Assembly: GCA_032164245.1 (NCBI GenBank)
Contig: JAVMKO010000003.1
Location: 9,372,651-9,436,650 of the forward strand
Origin: Sternotherus odoratus
Taxonomy: Eukaryota; Chordata; Testudines; Kinosternidae
Reading direction: 5' to 3'
Length of the DNA stretch: 64,000 nucleotides
Position 1 is the stretch's first letter; the number at the start of each line of letters is the position of its first letter. The position numbers and the translations under genes were made by a program. The notes below the pieces were generated by a model. It was not told where the DNA came from. It did no database searches and saw only the letters and a program-made list of their open reading frames with translations. Shown piece by piece: positions 22,140 through 33,364 of this stretch.

Positions 22140-22250
22140 CTGTTGTGGGGTTATTACACCTTCCTCTCACGCACTGGTGCTGACCACTGTCAGAAACAGG
22201 TTACTGGACTAGAATGACCCCTTGGGTTGGATCTAGCCTGGCTGTGAAGG
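22140..22250 (+). mobile_element. CR1 LINE 3' fragment
   Basis: 'ctggtgctgaccactgtcag' and 'acaggttactggactagaat' match the plus-strand CR1 3' UTR; decayed terminus. Confidence 0.65.
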
Positions 22251-22459
22251 AAAGTGAAAAACTGAGATCCACAAATGCACTTGCTCATTTGCAATCCCTG
22301 ATTGCAATATACCCATTTGATCCTGATAGAGAATCTCAGCTCACTGCTTCCAAGGAAGGTGGATTACAGGGACTCTTCACAAAAAGTCATCCCGGTTAAC
22401 ATTTTATTGTTACCTTGCTGACCAATTAGGGAACATGCTCGTTTAAAGTTCTGCAATGC

Positions 22460-23390
22460 TCCCTTCTAAGGTTGTTTGGCAGCCGCCTGCTTTGTTCACT
22501 GCTTGGAGGAAGAGCAGCCTATTGCAGCTAGCTGGTGGGGGCTTGGAACCAGGGTGGACCAGCAGATCCCCTATCAGATCCCCCTATTAGCTCCCCGCTC
22601 CCCTAAATTCCCTGTGCAGGAGCTACCCAGCAGGCTATCAATTGCCGGTAGTTCAGATGTCCCTCCCCCACTGCCTTGTGCTGCTCCTGCCTTCTGCCTT
22701 GGAGCTGCTCCCAGGAGCCTCCTACTTGTTGTGTGGGGGAGAGGAAGAGGGGGATAATGTGAGGGTATCCCCCTTCCCCCTGCTCCTGCACCCCGCTTAC
22801 CCCTTTTCCACGGACCTCCCTGGGCCCCGGAGCAGAGCGTCCCTGCCTCTCCCATGCAGCTCCAAGTTGCTTCCCTGCAACAACTGTCACCGCAGAATTC
22901 TAGCGCCCCCTATCCTCTACTGCCAGGGCAGACTGACTCTGAACCTGCCCTTCCACCTCAGACCCTTTCCTTTCTCAGTGGGAGCCTCCACCAGCACAGC
23001 CCCACACTGGGCAAGGGGCCACCCCATTCCCCACCCCCAGTGAGGCTACAGTGAGGAGCAGCAGCAAGGGAGGCAATGTACACAGTCCTACCCCCCCCCC
23101 AGCACCCACCACAGGGGCGGTGAGGGAGATTCCTGGACCTGAGAGGGACCCTAGGAGCACATGCAGTGACAGTGGTGGGGGTGAGTGTACTGCCGGGGGA
23201 GGGGCAAGAAGGGGGAGTCCTCCTCTCTGGGCCCAGTCCAGGGGCAGCCTGTCTGCACCCCAAACTCCTCCACCTCAACCAAGCTTCACAATCATTGAAT
23301 TTGTTTAACATCATTTCGCTTAAAGTAGCATTTTTCAGGAACATAACTTCAACATTAAGTGAGGAGTTCTTGCATTCCCTTGCCCAGACA
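22460..23390. mobile_element. GC-rich repeat-like block, unclassified
   Basis: Composition rises sharply to C-rich on the plus strand, giving several overlapping open frames on both strands that are compositional rather than coding (proline- and leucine-rich, no domain, no homology recognised). The AT-rich edge 'catttcgcttaaagtagca' and 'gaacataacttcaacattaa' near 23310-23360 resembles the end of a dispersed repeat known to me from turtle sequence. Most likely transposon-derived; a CpG-poor GC block rather than a CpG island. Confidence 0.35.
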
Positions 23391-23960
23391 CACCCTGCCA
23401 ATATGCCAAAGGGGAAAAAATCATTCCTGACCTCAAGCTTTGACAGTCAGTGCACAGAAGCAAACATCTCTCTGGTTAAGGATTTACCCAAACAGTGAAA
23501 AAACTGACAGACACATTTAAAGTGCAGTTCTAGTCTGGAAAGTGACTATGTAAAATTGGCATATTCTTGTTGAGTGGGTCAGCATCCTATGTTTAGTCAG
23601 CTATGCTGATTTAGAGTAAACAATAATAGGAGGATTTTATTCCTGTCAGCTAACATTCTTTTCTCATTTTCACATCAATGGAATTGTTAACTAAACTCCC
23701 AATTTATGGACCTCTCTGCAACCCAATTGTCTTCAAATTATGCCTTCAGTTACTGCTGTGTAACTCCAAGGAAGGCAATAGGGTGAATAGGTGTACTTTG
23801 GAGGATAATTTGAGATAACTTGCATAATATTGAGGAGGAGGAGGAAGAGGACAGAAGTAACCCAGCTTGGCTTTCAGATCCAAGGCTCCACTGACAGATT
23901 TGGCAGCTGGAGTGGCGAGGGGGCAATTTTTTTACTTGGAAATTGGCAGTGGTGGTACAG
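23391..23960. other. No gene seen
   Basis: Unique-looking, moderately AT-rich DNA. Confidence 0.4.
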
Positions 23961-23967
23961 TGGTGAT

Positions 23968-24070
23968 ACACAAGAAATACACAAATACATAAATACACAA
24001 TAAATAAATACAAATACAATAAATACACAAATATATAAATACACAATAAATATTGATACACAATAAATAT
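23968..24070 (+). repeat. Degenerate (AAATACACA)n / (AAATA)n tandem repeat
   Basis: Blocks of AATACACAAATA and AATAAATA alternate over about 100 bp. Tyrosine/isoleucine-rich open frames on the other strand are artefacts of this repeat. Confidence 0.85.
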
Positions 24071-24985
24071 GGAGCACATTTCAGAAAAGAACCTCCCTTT
24101 AAAACCAACACTGTATAATGGAGAGGATCTTGTTGCCTACGGATGGTCTGTCCTTTAAAAAAGACTGAATGCCAAGGAGATTCTCTTTATTCATGAATCT
24201 CTCTCCAATCCAGTGGATTCCAAGTGATGGACAGTTAAGTCTCAAAGTTTCATTGGTAAATTAACTAGAATAGAAATAGAACAGCAGTGCAATATTCTCA
24301 TCTGTCTAATCTATCACTTTCTAATATTCCTATCATTGTACTGTCTAGGCAGATGAGAAACCCCCTTTCCAGACCATTTTTTTCCCAGTGCAAAGCTGGA
24401 TTTTATTTTAGGAGGTGCTTGAAGGGTGATGTTAGCCAGCTGTCGGTGAAGGATTGGTTGATATTAATGACAACTGGCATGGCTCTTCAGCAAACTGAGC
24501 TCACATAGTCATCCGTGCAAAATCAGAGACACTTTATTTAAAAAGAAAAAAAAATCAAACAGTGAAGTAAAGCCATTTGTAGAAATAAATGGAAATGAAC
24601 TGGCATCTAATTCTGAGGAAACCAATGCTAGTGTTTCTTCAATCGATTGTTGAGGAAAGAGAGAGACAAAAAGATGATTCTTGGTCCTGGAACCAATATA
24701 AAATGCATGAGTGCTGCTGCCTTCACTGGAGGAAAACCTAAAGCAGTATTGCCATTTATTGCACCTATCAGTTGATATATAGTGGTTACCATTGAAAAGT
24801 CAATATTTGTCCAACCCTGCATGGCATCTGATTTACTAAGAACAGGAAATATTTGGGTCATAGTCATAGTCTACAGCTGTGCCATCTTTTGGTAAATAGT
24901 GACCTGTAATGGAGGCCACTATGTGTCGGAGCCAGTGCCAATAAATGTATTTAATCATTTTATATAAACAGCTGTATTTGTAAAA
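24071..24985. other. No gene seen
   Basis: Unique-looking DNA. A 79-codon frame at 24628-24867 (minus) has no domain signature and no flanking splice pattern I can defend. Confidence 0.4.
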
Positions 24986-24988
24986 TAC

Positions 24989-25069
24989 AGGATGAAATTT
25001 TGCACCTGGTCCTCTGTCATGTAAATGGCAAAACTCCCATTGACCTCAATAAGGCCAGAATTTCACCCA
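24989..25069. repeat. Palindromic ~75-bp MITE (GGTGAAATCC family)
   Basis: Starts 'ggatgaaattttgcacctgg', has the central 'aatggcaaaactcccattga', and ends 'ggccagaatttcaccc', which is the reverse complement of the start with substitutions. The same architecture occurs at 27727, 35595 and 37154. Confidence 0.7.
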
Positions 25070-26300
25070 AAGACTGTTACACTTGTGAATACAAGTCAAA
25101 GCACTAGCTTGAGTCAGCCACAACTTCCTCCCGACTACAATTAATTTAACATACATCAACTATGATACACAATCCCCCCTCCCCCTAGTCCTGACATGCC
25201 TCATATACCCCAGCTCTTGCAATGCGCAAGAATTCTGATTTGAACCAAACTGGCTTGCCAGTCATGCTAAATTGTACCCTGCTACTTTTGCAATGTGCTT
25301 TGAGGTGAGATAAGCAGTAGGTCCCACTGGCTTCAATAAGACTAGTCACATGGGTAAATACCTTGCTGGATTGCTAATCGGACCATCAAGCCCATTTTGC
25401 ATTCATATCCTATGTGGATCTGATGTTTCCAAATACCAAAAGCCCATGTATTATACCCAGTGCACTACTTAGATTCTAAATTTATATTATGGGGACAAAA
25501 TCCCATAAACACAGACTTTTCCATGTGCCACAAGCATGAAAGTAAAATTCATGAAATAAAATAAATACAAAAATAAAGAAATAAGTTTATGGTTAAATAT
25601 TGGAACTGTAATTTAAATGAGAAAACTGAGTTGAATGCAGAGCAATTACTGACACTTAATATTAGCCAGCCTAATAAAACAGCAATTAAAGCTCATTAAA
25701 TAGCCATAAAATTGATGTGGAATAGATTGATTGCACCAAATGCGCCTACAGATGTTTGATGGCATCCTGGCCAAGGTGAACTTGTTCATTTAATTGGAGG
25801 ATCAACATAATTCCCGGTAATAGATTTAACCTTATTGTATTTCTGGTTTTCACATGACAACAGCAACAGTGTAAACAAATAAACAGAATGAAAGAAGGAG
25901 AAAAAATCCTATGAGCCTTCTTACTCTACAGCTAATGCTCTCTATACCATAGGATATTCCTGTTCCCAGGGGGTCCATGGTTATTTGAGAATCTTTTTGC
26001 CAGCAGCGCTATTGGAGCTTGTGCTGAAATGTTGCTCATTGTTCACTCCTCGATATGTATGTGAGTTGAAAAAGGAAGCTTACATACAAATGCATCTCCG
26101 CATGCTCACTGCTTCCATGAAAGTCAGCGGCTAGGAGTATATTAAGTTCTGTGATTAAAAGAAAAAAATATTCTACTGAAAATGAAAAAGGTAAAAGGTG
26201 ACTAGACTGTTGCTAAAACCAGTTCCTTTTCTTCTATATCACAGCTGCACAAGAACAGGTATTTTATATTGGCAATGGACTGCAGCTGAACACGTCTATT
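25070..26300. other. Unique sequence; candidate conserved non-coding stretch
   Basis: No repeat is recognised. The part 25590-25890 is rich in homeodomain-type ATTA/TAAT cores and lacks repeat texture, which resembles vertebrate conserved non-coding DNA. This is a reading of composition only. Confidence 0.3.
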
Positions 26301-26302
26301 GA

Positions 26303-26610
26303 GTAGGGAGGGACTTGTCTTCAGTACCGGGGAGATCAACGCTGCTGCAATCGATGCAGCGGGTGTCGATTTAGTGGGTCTAGTGAAGACTCATTAAATC
26401 GACGGCAGAGCGCTTTTCTCTGGTCGACCCCGGTACTCAAGTTCCCTGAGAAGAGTAAGGGAAGTCAACCAGAGAGCATCTCCCATTGTCACAGCGCAGT
26501 GAAAACACCAGATTACGTTGACCTAAACTACATCGGCTCCAGTTATGTTATTCACATAGCTGGAGTAGCATAATTTAGGTCGATTTACCCCCGTAGTGAA
26601 GACGAACCCT
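26303..26610. mobile_element. MITE, ~310 bp
   Basis: The left end AGGGACTTGTCTTCAGTACC and the reverse complement of the right end GTAGTGAAGACGAACCCT correspond over about 20 bp. Internal 'gtcgatttagtgg' and 'taggtcgatttaccc' blocks are mirrored. Non-coding. Superfamily undecided because no unambiguous TSD is visible. Confidence 0.65.
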
Positions 26611-27035
26611 ATTATTCATTCTCATAAGCTGGTACTTGTGTATGTCAGTTACTCTCTCTTTCTGAATAAAAATACTATCATTAAATGAATAGGGCCTAAT
26701 TCTCCTCTGCTGTAAATCAAAGAGTATCTCCATTTAAATCTGTGAACTGTGATGATTTACTCCAGCTGACGATCTGGCCCATAATTCCTTACCTCTGTTA
26801 CTCGTATACTTATGTGACTTGGTGAATCGTTAAGGATATATGGACAATCCAGGTAAACATCCATCGTTAATATGTGTCAGCTGAGTCAGACTCCCAGGGC
26901 TAAGGCTTTGGGGCCACAAGGGAAGAAAGTCCCAGAGCCTGGGGTCCAGCCTGTGACCAAATGTCTATACTTTAATGGAAAAAGAAATTGAATATTTTTC
27001 AGGTTTCTGTCCTCAGGTTTTGTGTTTCCAGCTAG
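26611..27035. other. No gene seen
   Basis: Contains the recurring old-MITE phrase 'tgatttactccagctgacga' near 26754. Confidence 0.4.
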
Positions 27036-27039
27036 AGCT

Positions 27040-27560
27040 GTGACAAATGTATCACTCCCCACTTCACAGGCAAAGCTACTGTAGTGAGCCCCAGTGGTCT
27101 CCCTCTGAGTGGGAGTGGGAGGGAGCTGGAGATGCCCCTTGGAGGGTGGAGCTAAGGCCGCCCCGCCCCCCTCGCCGGAAGTACAGGGGCGGGACCAGAA
27201 CTATAAAAGGCCAGCCCTGCAGCCCAGAAGGGGGAGAAGCAGAGGAGGAGAAGGAGGCTCTGCCTGACCTGCTGCTGCCCAGAGGGGACTCCCGCCTGAG
27301 CGGTGCTCCAACCCCCAACGCTGAGGACGACTGGCCCTGAGTGCCACCGTCTACCCGTCTACCCGGAGGAACCAGAGGCTGACTCGGTGGCAGAGGTACC
27401 TACTCCCTGAGCCAGCCACCCTTGTCCTGAGCAAGGGAACACTAGAGTTTGTTTGCTGGCTGCCAGTGCCACGCCCCAGCTATAGCCAGCCCTCCATAGA
27501 CTGATTGTTTACTGGTCCCACTCGGCGGGGTCTCCCTCCGAGTGGGACCAGCTACCCTTT
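27040..27560 (+). promoter_or_regulatory. GC-rich TATA promoter-like unit, probably LTR/transposon-derived
   Basis: GC boxes (CCGCCCCGCCCCCC near 27160 and GGGGCGGGAC near 27186) precede a canonical TATAAAAGG at 27202-27210, with GC-rich transcribed-leader-like sequence behind it. The unit is bracketed by a direct repeat GGTCTCCCTCYGAGTGGGA at 27096-27114 and 27529-27547, and it ends in a 13-bp-stem hairpin at 27513-27550. Short open frames on both strands here look compositional. I read it as a promoter carried by a transposable element (solo LTR-like) rather than a host gene promoter, because no coding exon follows. Confidence 0.5.
27513..27550. repeat. Hairpin with 13-bp perfect stem
   Basis: TGGTCCCACTCGG (27513-27525) and CCGAGTGGGACCA (27538-27550) pair across a 12-base loop. 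Confidence 0.9.
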
Positions 27561-27726
27561 CTTTGGGACTTGTCTGGGTTAATGCCCCTGAATTTTATGT
27601 TAAATTCTTCATCCAAATGGACTAACTAACTCAGAGCATGAAGAGCGCAGCTGACACTTATTGTCCATGGTACTTTGCCCTGAAACACCTTGATATTTCA
27701 CTGAGTGGTGTTATTTAAAATCTCCA

Positions 27727-27800
27727 GGTAATATCATGGCCCCGTTGAAGTCACTGGTAAAACACCCTTTGAGTTCAGTGGGGCCCAAAATTTCACCTGG
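27727..27800. repeat. Palindromic ~75-bp MITE (GGTGAAATCC family)
   Basis: 'catggccccgttgaagtcac' and 'gtggggcccaaaatttcacc' are mirrored halves; a diverged copy of the family. Confidence 0.6.
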
Positions 27801-28188
27801 TGTTGCAAACCCAGGATTAAATAAGCATACATACTTCTGTGAATCAACATATGTGCATATGCATGCGTGCACGCTCATATAAAGAGTCAGGAGAGTTTCA
27901 CAGGCATAAAAATTGTACCACCATGGTAAGGTGAAATACAGTCCAAAACAGACTGGTTTCTTCTCAGGTCTGTTTTAACTATGTAAATTAAGGAGTCATA
28001 TAAGTAATAATTAATAGCAGCAGATAAAATGTTTATATTACAGCTCCCAATTACCTTTACATAATAAAAACAGGCATTATGAACCATTAAAAATTAATTT
28101 GGGTCCAAAACCACTTCAGGTCGGTTTGAATAGGACATGTTCAATTTTTATGCAAGCAATAGTGACTACAATGTTCTAAGATCAACAT
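27801..28188. other. No gene seen
   Basis: AT-rich unique-looking DNA. Confidence 0.45.
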
Positions 28189-28198
28189 CCTCAAAAAT

Positions 28199-28343
28199 AA
28201 CGAGGAGTACTTGTGGCACTGTAGAGACTAACAAATTTCTGAAAGCTTATGCCCAAATAAATTTGTTATTCTCTAAGGTGCCACAAGTACTCCTTGTTCC
28301 TTTTGCTGATACAGACTAACACGGCTACCACTCTGAAACCTAA
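28199..28343. mobile_element. Penelope-like inverted dimer, 10-bp TSD
   Basis: The left unit reads AGGAGTACTTGTGGCAC...GAGACTAACAAATTT and the right unit is its reverse complement (AAATTTGTTATTCTCTAAGG, then GTGCCACAAGTACTCC), ending in 'acacggctaccactctgaaa'. Flanks CCTCAAAAAT (28189-28198 and 28344-28353) form a perfect 10-bp TSD. The central hammerhead-like part is largely deleted; only GAAAGCTTATGC remains. Confidence 0.75.
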
Positions 28344-28510
28344 CCTCAAAAATGGGACTCTTGAATCCACCTGTGGGCACCTGATTTTCAAAAATGGTGT
28401 GTACCCCCCAAACTTCCAACTCCTAATGAGCTCAGGGTCAGGACTTTTGAAAATCAGACCACTCATTAGGTGCCTAAATATAGTCTCAAGAGCCTAATTT
28501 TAGGCACCTA
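28344..28510. repeat. Old palindromic repeat ('gattttcaaaa' type)
   Basis: 'gggcacctgattttcaaaaa' and 'ttttgaaaatcagaccactc' are mirrored. Similar text occurs near 10420, 10970, 38505, 48235 and 60990. Confidence 0.5.
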
Positions 28511-28959
28511 TCATTGAAAGTGTTGGCTTAAGTCTTCAGCAGATGGCCCCGAAATTTAGCGCTGAGTTTCAGGAATAAAAGTAGTTTGGGGTTTGTTTTA
28601 TTTTTAATACAAGTTTTCCTCTAGTCTAGTTGATATTTTAGCCTGTATTTTTGCCCCGATATGAAACTGTACATCTGCTGGGAATGTACAATATGTTTTA
28701 TCAATGGGGAATTTTTTCAAACATGGTATCAAAAGGGCCCACAATCTTATTCCTCCTTGCAAGCAGCTGCCTGTAGTAGATATTGCTGTGTTTTCAAAAT
28801 CAATAAGGTGAGTCACATCTGTTTCGTATTGCAAATGATTTTTTCTTTTGGTATGCAGCACTCTGTATGTGCCTGCTTGTTCATTCTTTAGTAATCTCTC
28901 TGTTGTAGATTTCAGCCTGTACAAATACCCGATTTCTTGGTCTGCTTGGATTTCTGAAA

Positions 28960-29370
28960 TTAAAAGAAAAAATATTTCAGGTCCACCAGTTTTTTGGTGA
29001 ACTGCAAAGTAAAATTAAGAAAACCCAAAAGATAAATTCATTTGCAGTTGAACAAAATGTTGCATTGAACCCAGAACAAATTTTTTGCTTACTATTCAAG
29101 CTTTTAAAAGGATTTTTAAAAAATTGAAAGTTCAAATTAAACTAAAGTTCAAAATGAAGAGCTGTTTTGAAATGAAAAATGAACACTTTTTAATTTAAAG
29201 GCTGTTGAAATGAAACATTTCAATTTTTCATATTCCCCCCCCAATCCCCAATGATACAAATTTGTGAAATATTTTGGTTGACCCATATCTGCCCCCACCC
29301 CTTTTTTATGGAGAAAAAAGTTTTGGCCAAAAACCTTCAGTAGCTCAAGTGTAAATGGTGACACTTTTTA
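28960..29370. repeat. AT-rich MITE-like DNA
   Basis: Repeated 'gaaatgaaacatttcaattt' motifs and mirrored A/T runs; ends unclear. Confidence 0.35.
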
Positions 29371-29480
29371 ATTTGGTCTATTCTATACACTTTCAGGTTC
29401 AGATTCTGTTGTATGTTAACTAGAAATCAGTGCAGGATAAAAAACAGGCACCATGGTCCCAGATATAACTCATTGATTCT

Positions 29481-29872
29481 CAGGTCTCATCTATGCTACA
29501 GAGTTAGGTTTATGTGAGGCAGCTTATGTTGACCTAACTCTGTAAGCGTCTCCACTAAAATGTTGCCCTCACCAATGTAACTCGCCTGCTACGCCCCCTT
29601 AATAACTCTATCTCCCGAGAGGCGTAGCATGTTGTTAGGTTGATGCAGTATCAGTGTAGACACAGCGTTGCTTCATTCACTGTTGCTGCCTTTCAGAAGC
29701 TTGTCCCACATGCCCCACGCTGACAGTTAAATTGGTATAAGCACTCTTGGTGAGGATACACGCCGCCGACATAAGAAACATAGTGTGGACATGCAAAAGT
29801 GTTTTAATTACTGCCTTGGCAGTACATCGGTGTAACTTAGGTCGACCGAATTTTGCCATCTAGACTTGCCCA
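29481..29872. mobile_element. MITE, ~390 bp
   Basis: The left part has 'tctatgctacagagttaggt' and the right part 'gtcgaccgaattttgccatc' then TAGACTTGCC. The internal pair 'gttgacctaactctgtaagc' and 'acttaggtcgacc' is partly mirrored. Non-coding; TSD not established. Confidence 0.5.
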
Positions 29873-30580
29873 AAGAGTTGGATTGGCCCCAACAATTCTA
29901 TTCCCCAGCAGCTCCAACTTCCATGGGTCCTGAAAGAACTGTTCTTTAATGAAGGATTCCCTGCTGGGCCTATGTCATTCACTTACATGAGAACACAAAA
30001 TAGACTTCTGTTCACAGAATGACTATACTCTGGGCCGAGTTTTACTACAACAAACTCAGTTGTGTGTGTGTTTGCGCATGTCTATCAGAGTTGTGCCCTC
30101 CGCTGCTATAAATCAGTGTTTCTCATTTAAGCCAATGGAGCTGTGCTGGTTTACAGCAGTTGAAGTAATGTCCTTTTGTGCAACACTGGAACGATGGTGT
30201 AGCCATGAAGTGTGGCTACTCACTAAAATCTTGATGAGTTTCTGCGCAAAGAATAAGTGACAGCTGTGTTAATGAATGAATAGTATATTCATGGGTGATG
30301 AACCAACATCAAAGGACTTGGAGGGTTAGTTCAGGTAAGCCTTTGGGTGTTCAGAGGCCTAGTCAAATCTACTGAAATTGCCTCCTTCCCACCCTCCCCT
30401 GACTCCTCCTCTCAAACCAACCAAATTAGGATAACCATGAAACTCGTCTTCTTTACTCAGATCAGATATCTCAACAGCCACCAGCTTTTAATTGTAGCTC
30501 ACAATCATTTGTAGAGACCTGGAGGGGATGCGGGGGAGGGGTTTGCCTTCCTTTGATGCCCAGGGCACAGGTCAGTTGTA
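29873..30580. other. No gene seen; short (TG)n
   Basis: Includes a short GTGTGTGTG run at 30061-30072. Unique-looking otherwise. Confidence 0.4.
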
Positions 30581-30584
30581 GGTT

Positions 30585-30775
30585 TAAACTAGTGTAAATG
30601 GTGAATTCTCTGTAACTTGACATCTTTAAATTATGATTTGAGGACCTCAGTAACTCAGCCAGAGGTTAGGGGCCTGTTACATCAGTGACTGGGTGAGGTT
30701 CTGTGTCCTGTGATGTGAAGGAGGTCAGACTAGATGATCATGATGGTTTCTTTTGGCCTCGAAGTCTATGAATTA
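30585..30775 (+). mobile_element. CR1 LINE 3' end
   Basis: 'gatttgaggacctcagtaac', 'ggaggtcagactagatgatc' and the terminus 'gaagtctatgaattat' match the tail seen at 1170-1524. Confidence 0.8.
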
Positions 30776-31289
30776 TCTGCATTTGCAAACTGTGAGCAGA
30801 TTGCATAACCCATTTCTTTGACTTAGACTCCCACAGTAGCAGCACAGATCAAATGAGGCCCAATCCCTGGTCAAGGTAGGGAAGAGAGAGCCAGAGAGAA
30901 AAATAGCTTTGTGGAAAATTAGGGACTGGTTACTAGCCAATATAGCACCATTGACTTCCATGAAACTCTGTGTAAATCAGCAAATACCACTGTGATGGGT
31001 GCTGTTACAAAATCAAGATGGACAAACAGAACTTCTGGACAAACAGAAGGGGTTTCTCTATGTGCAAAAGTTGCAATGATTTAACTCTATTTAGAAACTA
31101 AAGTCATTAAACGGGTGTGATCCCTTTATGGATATTCAGGTGTCTATAAAAGTATTAGTTAACAACCTCAGCTTCTAAATGGATTTCATTAAATTCTTTC
31201 ACTCAATTACACACACTGGGGTAACATGAATTTAACTTTGTCAATTTCTAAACCAATCGAGATAATTAAGTAAAATTTTTATTGTACTT

Positions 31290-31380
31290 AAAGACCCTTG
31301 AGAGGAGGAGAAGAGGTGATATGACAGAAGTATATAAAATTACTGTGAGCAAGGACAACTGAGTGCATAAAATTATTAGG
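31290..31380 (+). mobile_element. CR1 ORF2 C-terminal fragment
   Basis: 'agaggaggagaagaggtgat' then 'atgacagaagtatataaaat' matches the coding region for the conserved CR1 C-terminal stretch (RRGDM-like). Short and out of frame. Confidence 0.5.
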
Positions 31381-31397
31381 AGTAGTATGGCCTAGTG

Positions 31398-31800
31398 CAG
31401 TATTTCCCAAACTTTTTTGGCCCCGGACACTTTTTAGCCTGGTATATATTTACGGAAAACTTATAATATTATTTTGTAGTCGTTTGGTTTTCAAATAAAA
31501 AAATGTATAATTTATGCTCAAATACATTTTATTTTATAAAACAAAGCAAAAATACAAATTTAAAATAACTTGAACTAAATTTCTAACTGGAAAGCGTGCA
31601 TAAAGTAGTACAAAAATTAAGTGCAAGAGTCAAAATTTTAAAAAAGTGTTCTACTTAAAAAACACATTTTATACATACACAAACACCAAACAAATTAGAT
31701 TTTTACTAGAAAAATCTATTTTTATAAACAGAAATACAAATTTGCATTTAATGGGATTAGTGTTCCTGCGTTTTTGTATCAAAAATTCGCTTAATATTCG
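31398..31800 (+). mobile_element. Left end of a hAT-like element, right end not found
   Basis: CAGTATTTCCCAAACTTTTT begins a hAT-like terminal repeat and is followed by 'ggccccggacactttttagc', reminiscent of the left end of the transposase-bearing element at 57900. No mirrored right end was located, so this is probably truncated. Confidence 0.45.
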
Positions 31801-31837
31801 GAATAATGCTGGAAAGTTGAATCCTCATGTCAGGCAC

Positions 31838-32946
31838 CTTCTCTCCACCTGGTTACCTCCTTTAATGCCAATCCGCTTACAGGTTTTGATGGACAGGTGT
31901 GGGTTCTTTTTGATCCCACCACCCACTCAGATGGGTGTATCTTTTTTCTTTTTTCCTAGGAAATTATTTGGGGGTGCCTCCACCCCCCTCACTCCTTCCT
32001 GGCAGGGTCACCAGGGCAGCTTGGGAGGAAAATTCTAACTATAGGGTAATCTTCACTTACTGACCAGAGACCTGAAGATTTCCAAGAAATAACACCAACA
32101 CATACAATATATTCAACACAGTAATTTTAAATAGCAGACAAATACAACATAACAGGGTAAACACTATTTTTAGGGTCACCGGTGCCCTGAAAATACCTTT
32201 GATTTGATGTATCAAATGTAAAATCAGTGTCCCGTTGGTATGAGTACTGTGCTGGGGCCCTTGGTGATGTAGAACCACAAAATTCTTCTCTGCAGTGGTG
32301 TAGCAGTGTGGCTGACAGGGTTCAGCACAGTCCCAAGGACTCACAAGTGGGAGAAGGTGGTAAGGTCCTTCATGAGTGTAGTATGCAGCAGGTTATAAAA
32401 TCCTCAGACCCTCACTCCGTGGCTTGAGGACACAGTTCAGGGAGTAGGAGGTCCCCAAAACAAATTACGTGACTAACTAAACGATGGGGCACTCACAGTC
32501 TCCATGAGTGATCCTCAGGTTTGAAGATGACTGGACTCCTCAGTCTCTGCAGAGGGGCTGCTTTCTGCTGGCAGGATCCTCCTCTGGCAGGAATCAGGCT
32601 GAGTTGGTCCCAGGATTTCCCCTCACCACAAAGGGGTGCAGGGCTCAAGGTGTAGGTTACACAACAACACTAATATCCAAACTGTAGCCTCCCAGTCCTG
32701 TGTCCAGACACACACTCAGCAGGCTGCTTCCCTGGATGGGGGGACAGAGCACGGCCGACCATGTGGGGACCGGTCTCATCTAAGGAGCTGGAGGGTGGAG
32801 AGCCCAGCTGTGGAAGTTTCCCAGCAAACGCTACAAATGGGAAATCACCAGTGGGGAAGGAAAAACCCCGCTGAGTGATCTGCTGTCAGGTCCCTAGAGG
32901 CCAGTTCTCAGGGGGAACCCTGAATTCAGGACTAGGACTCACCAGC
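31838..32946. other. Repeat-like sequence, no gene recognised
   Basis: Sequence texture (for example 'caccggtgccctgaaaatac') suggests old dispersed repeat, and the hAT MITE at 32955 interrupts it, since the text after 33365 continues in similar style. No coding homology. Confidence 0.35.
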
Positions 32947-32954
32947 TCCCCACA

Positions 32955-33356
32955 CAGGGCCGGCGACTCTGAGCGTTTGGGGGCCCCCTACTCTGAGCGT
33001 TTGCCCCCCTCCCCCCAAGGGCTGGCCCGGCTCTTGCAGGTGGGCGGGGGAAGCGCTGCAGCCGGGGGTGCCTCAGGAGCGGCGCGCCCCGCCGTCCTCT
33101 GCAGCCGCCGGGGCGGGGCAGGCGATGGAGCCGGGGGGTGCCTCGGGGCGGCTCCTGGGGCGCGGGACGAGCAGCGGCTGAAGGGCTCGGGAGGCAGCCG
33201 GCCGCGGCACAGGACACAGCCAGGGAAATGTGGTGCGGTGCCCAGGGGGGACGACTACGAGTAGAGCTATGTACCAGTCCCCGGACTTCAGGGCCCCCCC
33301 TGAAGTCCGGGGCCCAGTACAGCTTTACCCGTTGTACCCCCCTGTCGCCGGCCCTG
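32955..33356. mobile_element. GC-rich hAT MITE with perfect 8-bp TSD
   Basis: The termini CAGGGCCGGCGAC and GTCGCCGGCCCTG are perfect 13-bp inverted repeats. TSD TCCCCACA occurs at 32947-32954 and 33357-33364. The 402-bp body is extremely GC- and CpG-rich and gives spurious overlapping open frames on both strands. It also has a 14-bp-stem hairpin (CCCCGGACTTCAGG mirrored) near 33279-33312. Confidence 0.93.
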
Positions 33357-33364
33357 TCCCCACA

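Noticed and set aside
22642..23043. 133-codon plus-strand frame rich in proline and leucine
   Set aside because: Compositional frame in a C-rich block, matched by equally long frames on the opposite strand.
31398..33356. A single hAT element spanning this whole interval
   Set aside because: The right terminal repeat at 33356 matches the left end at 32955, not the one at 31398, and the TSD agrees with the shorter element.
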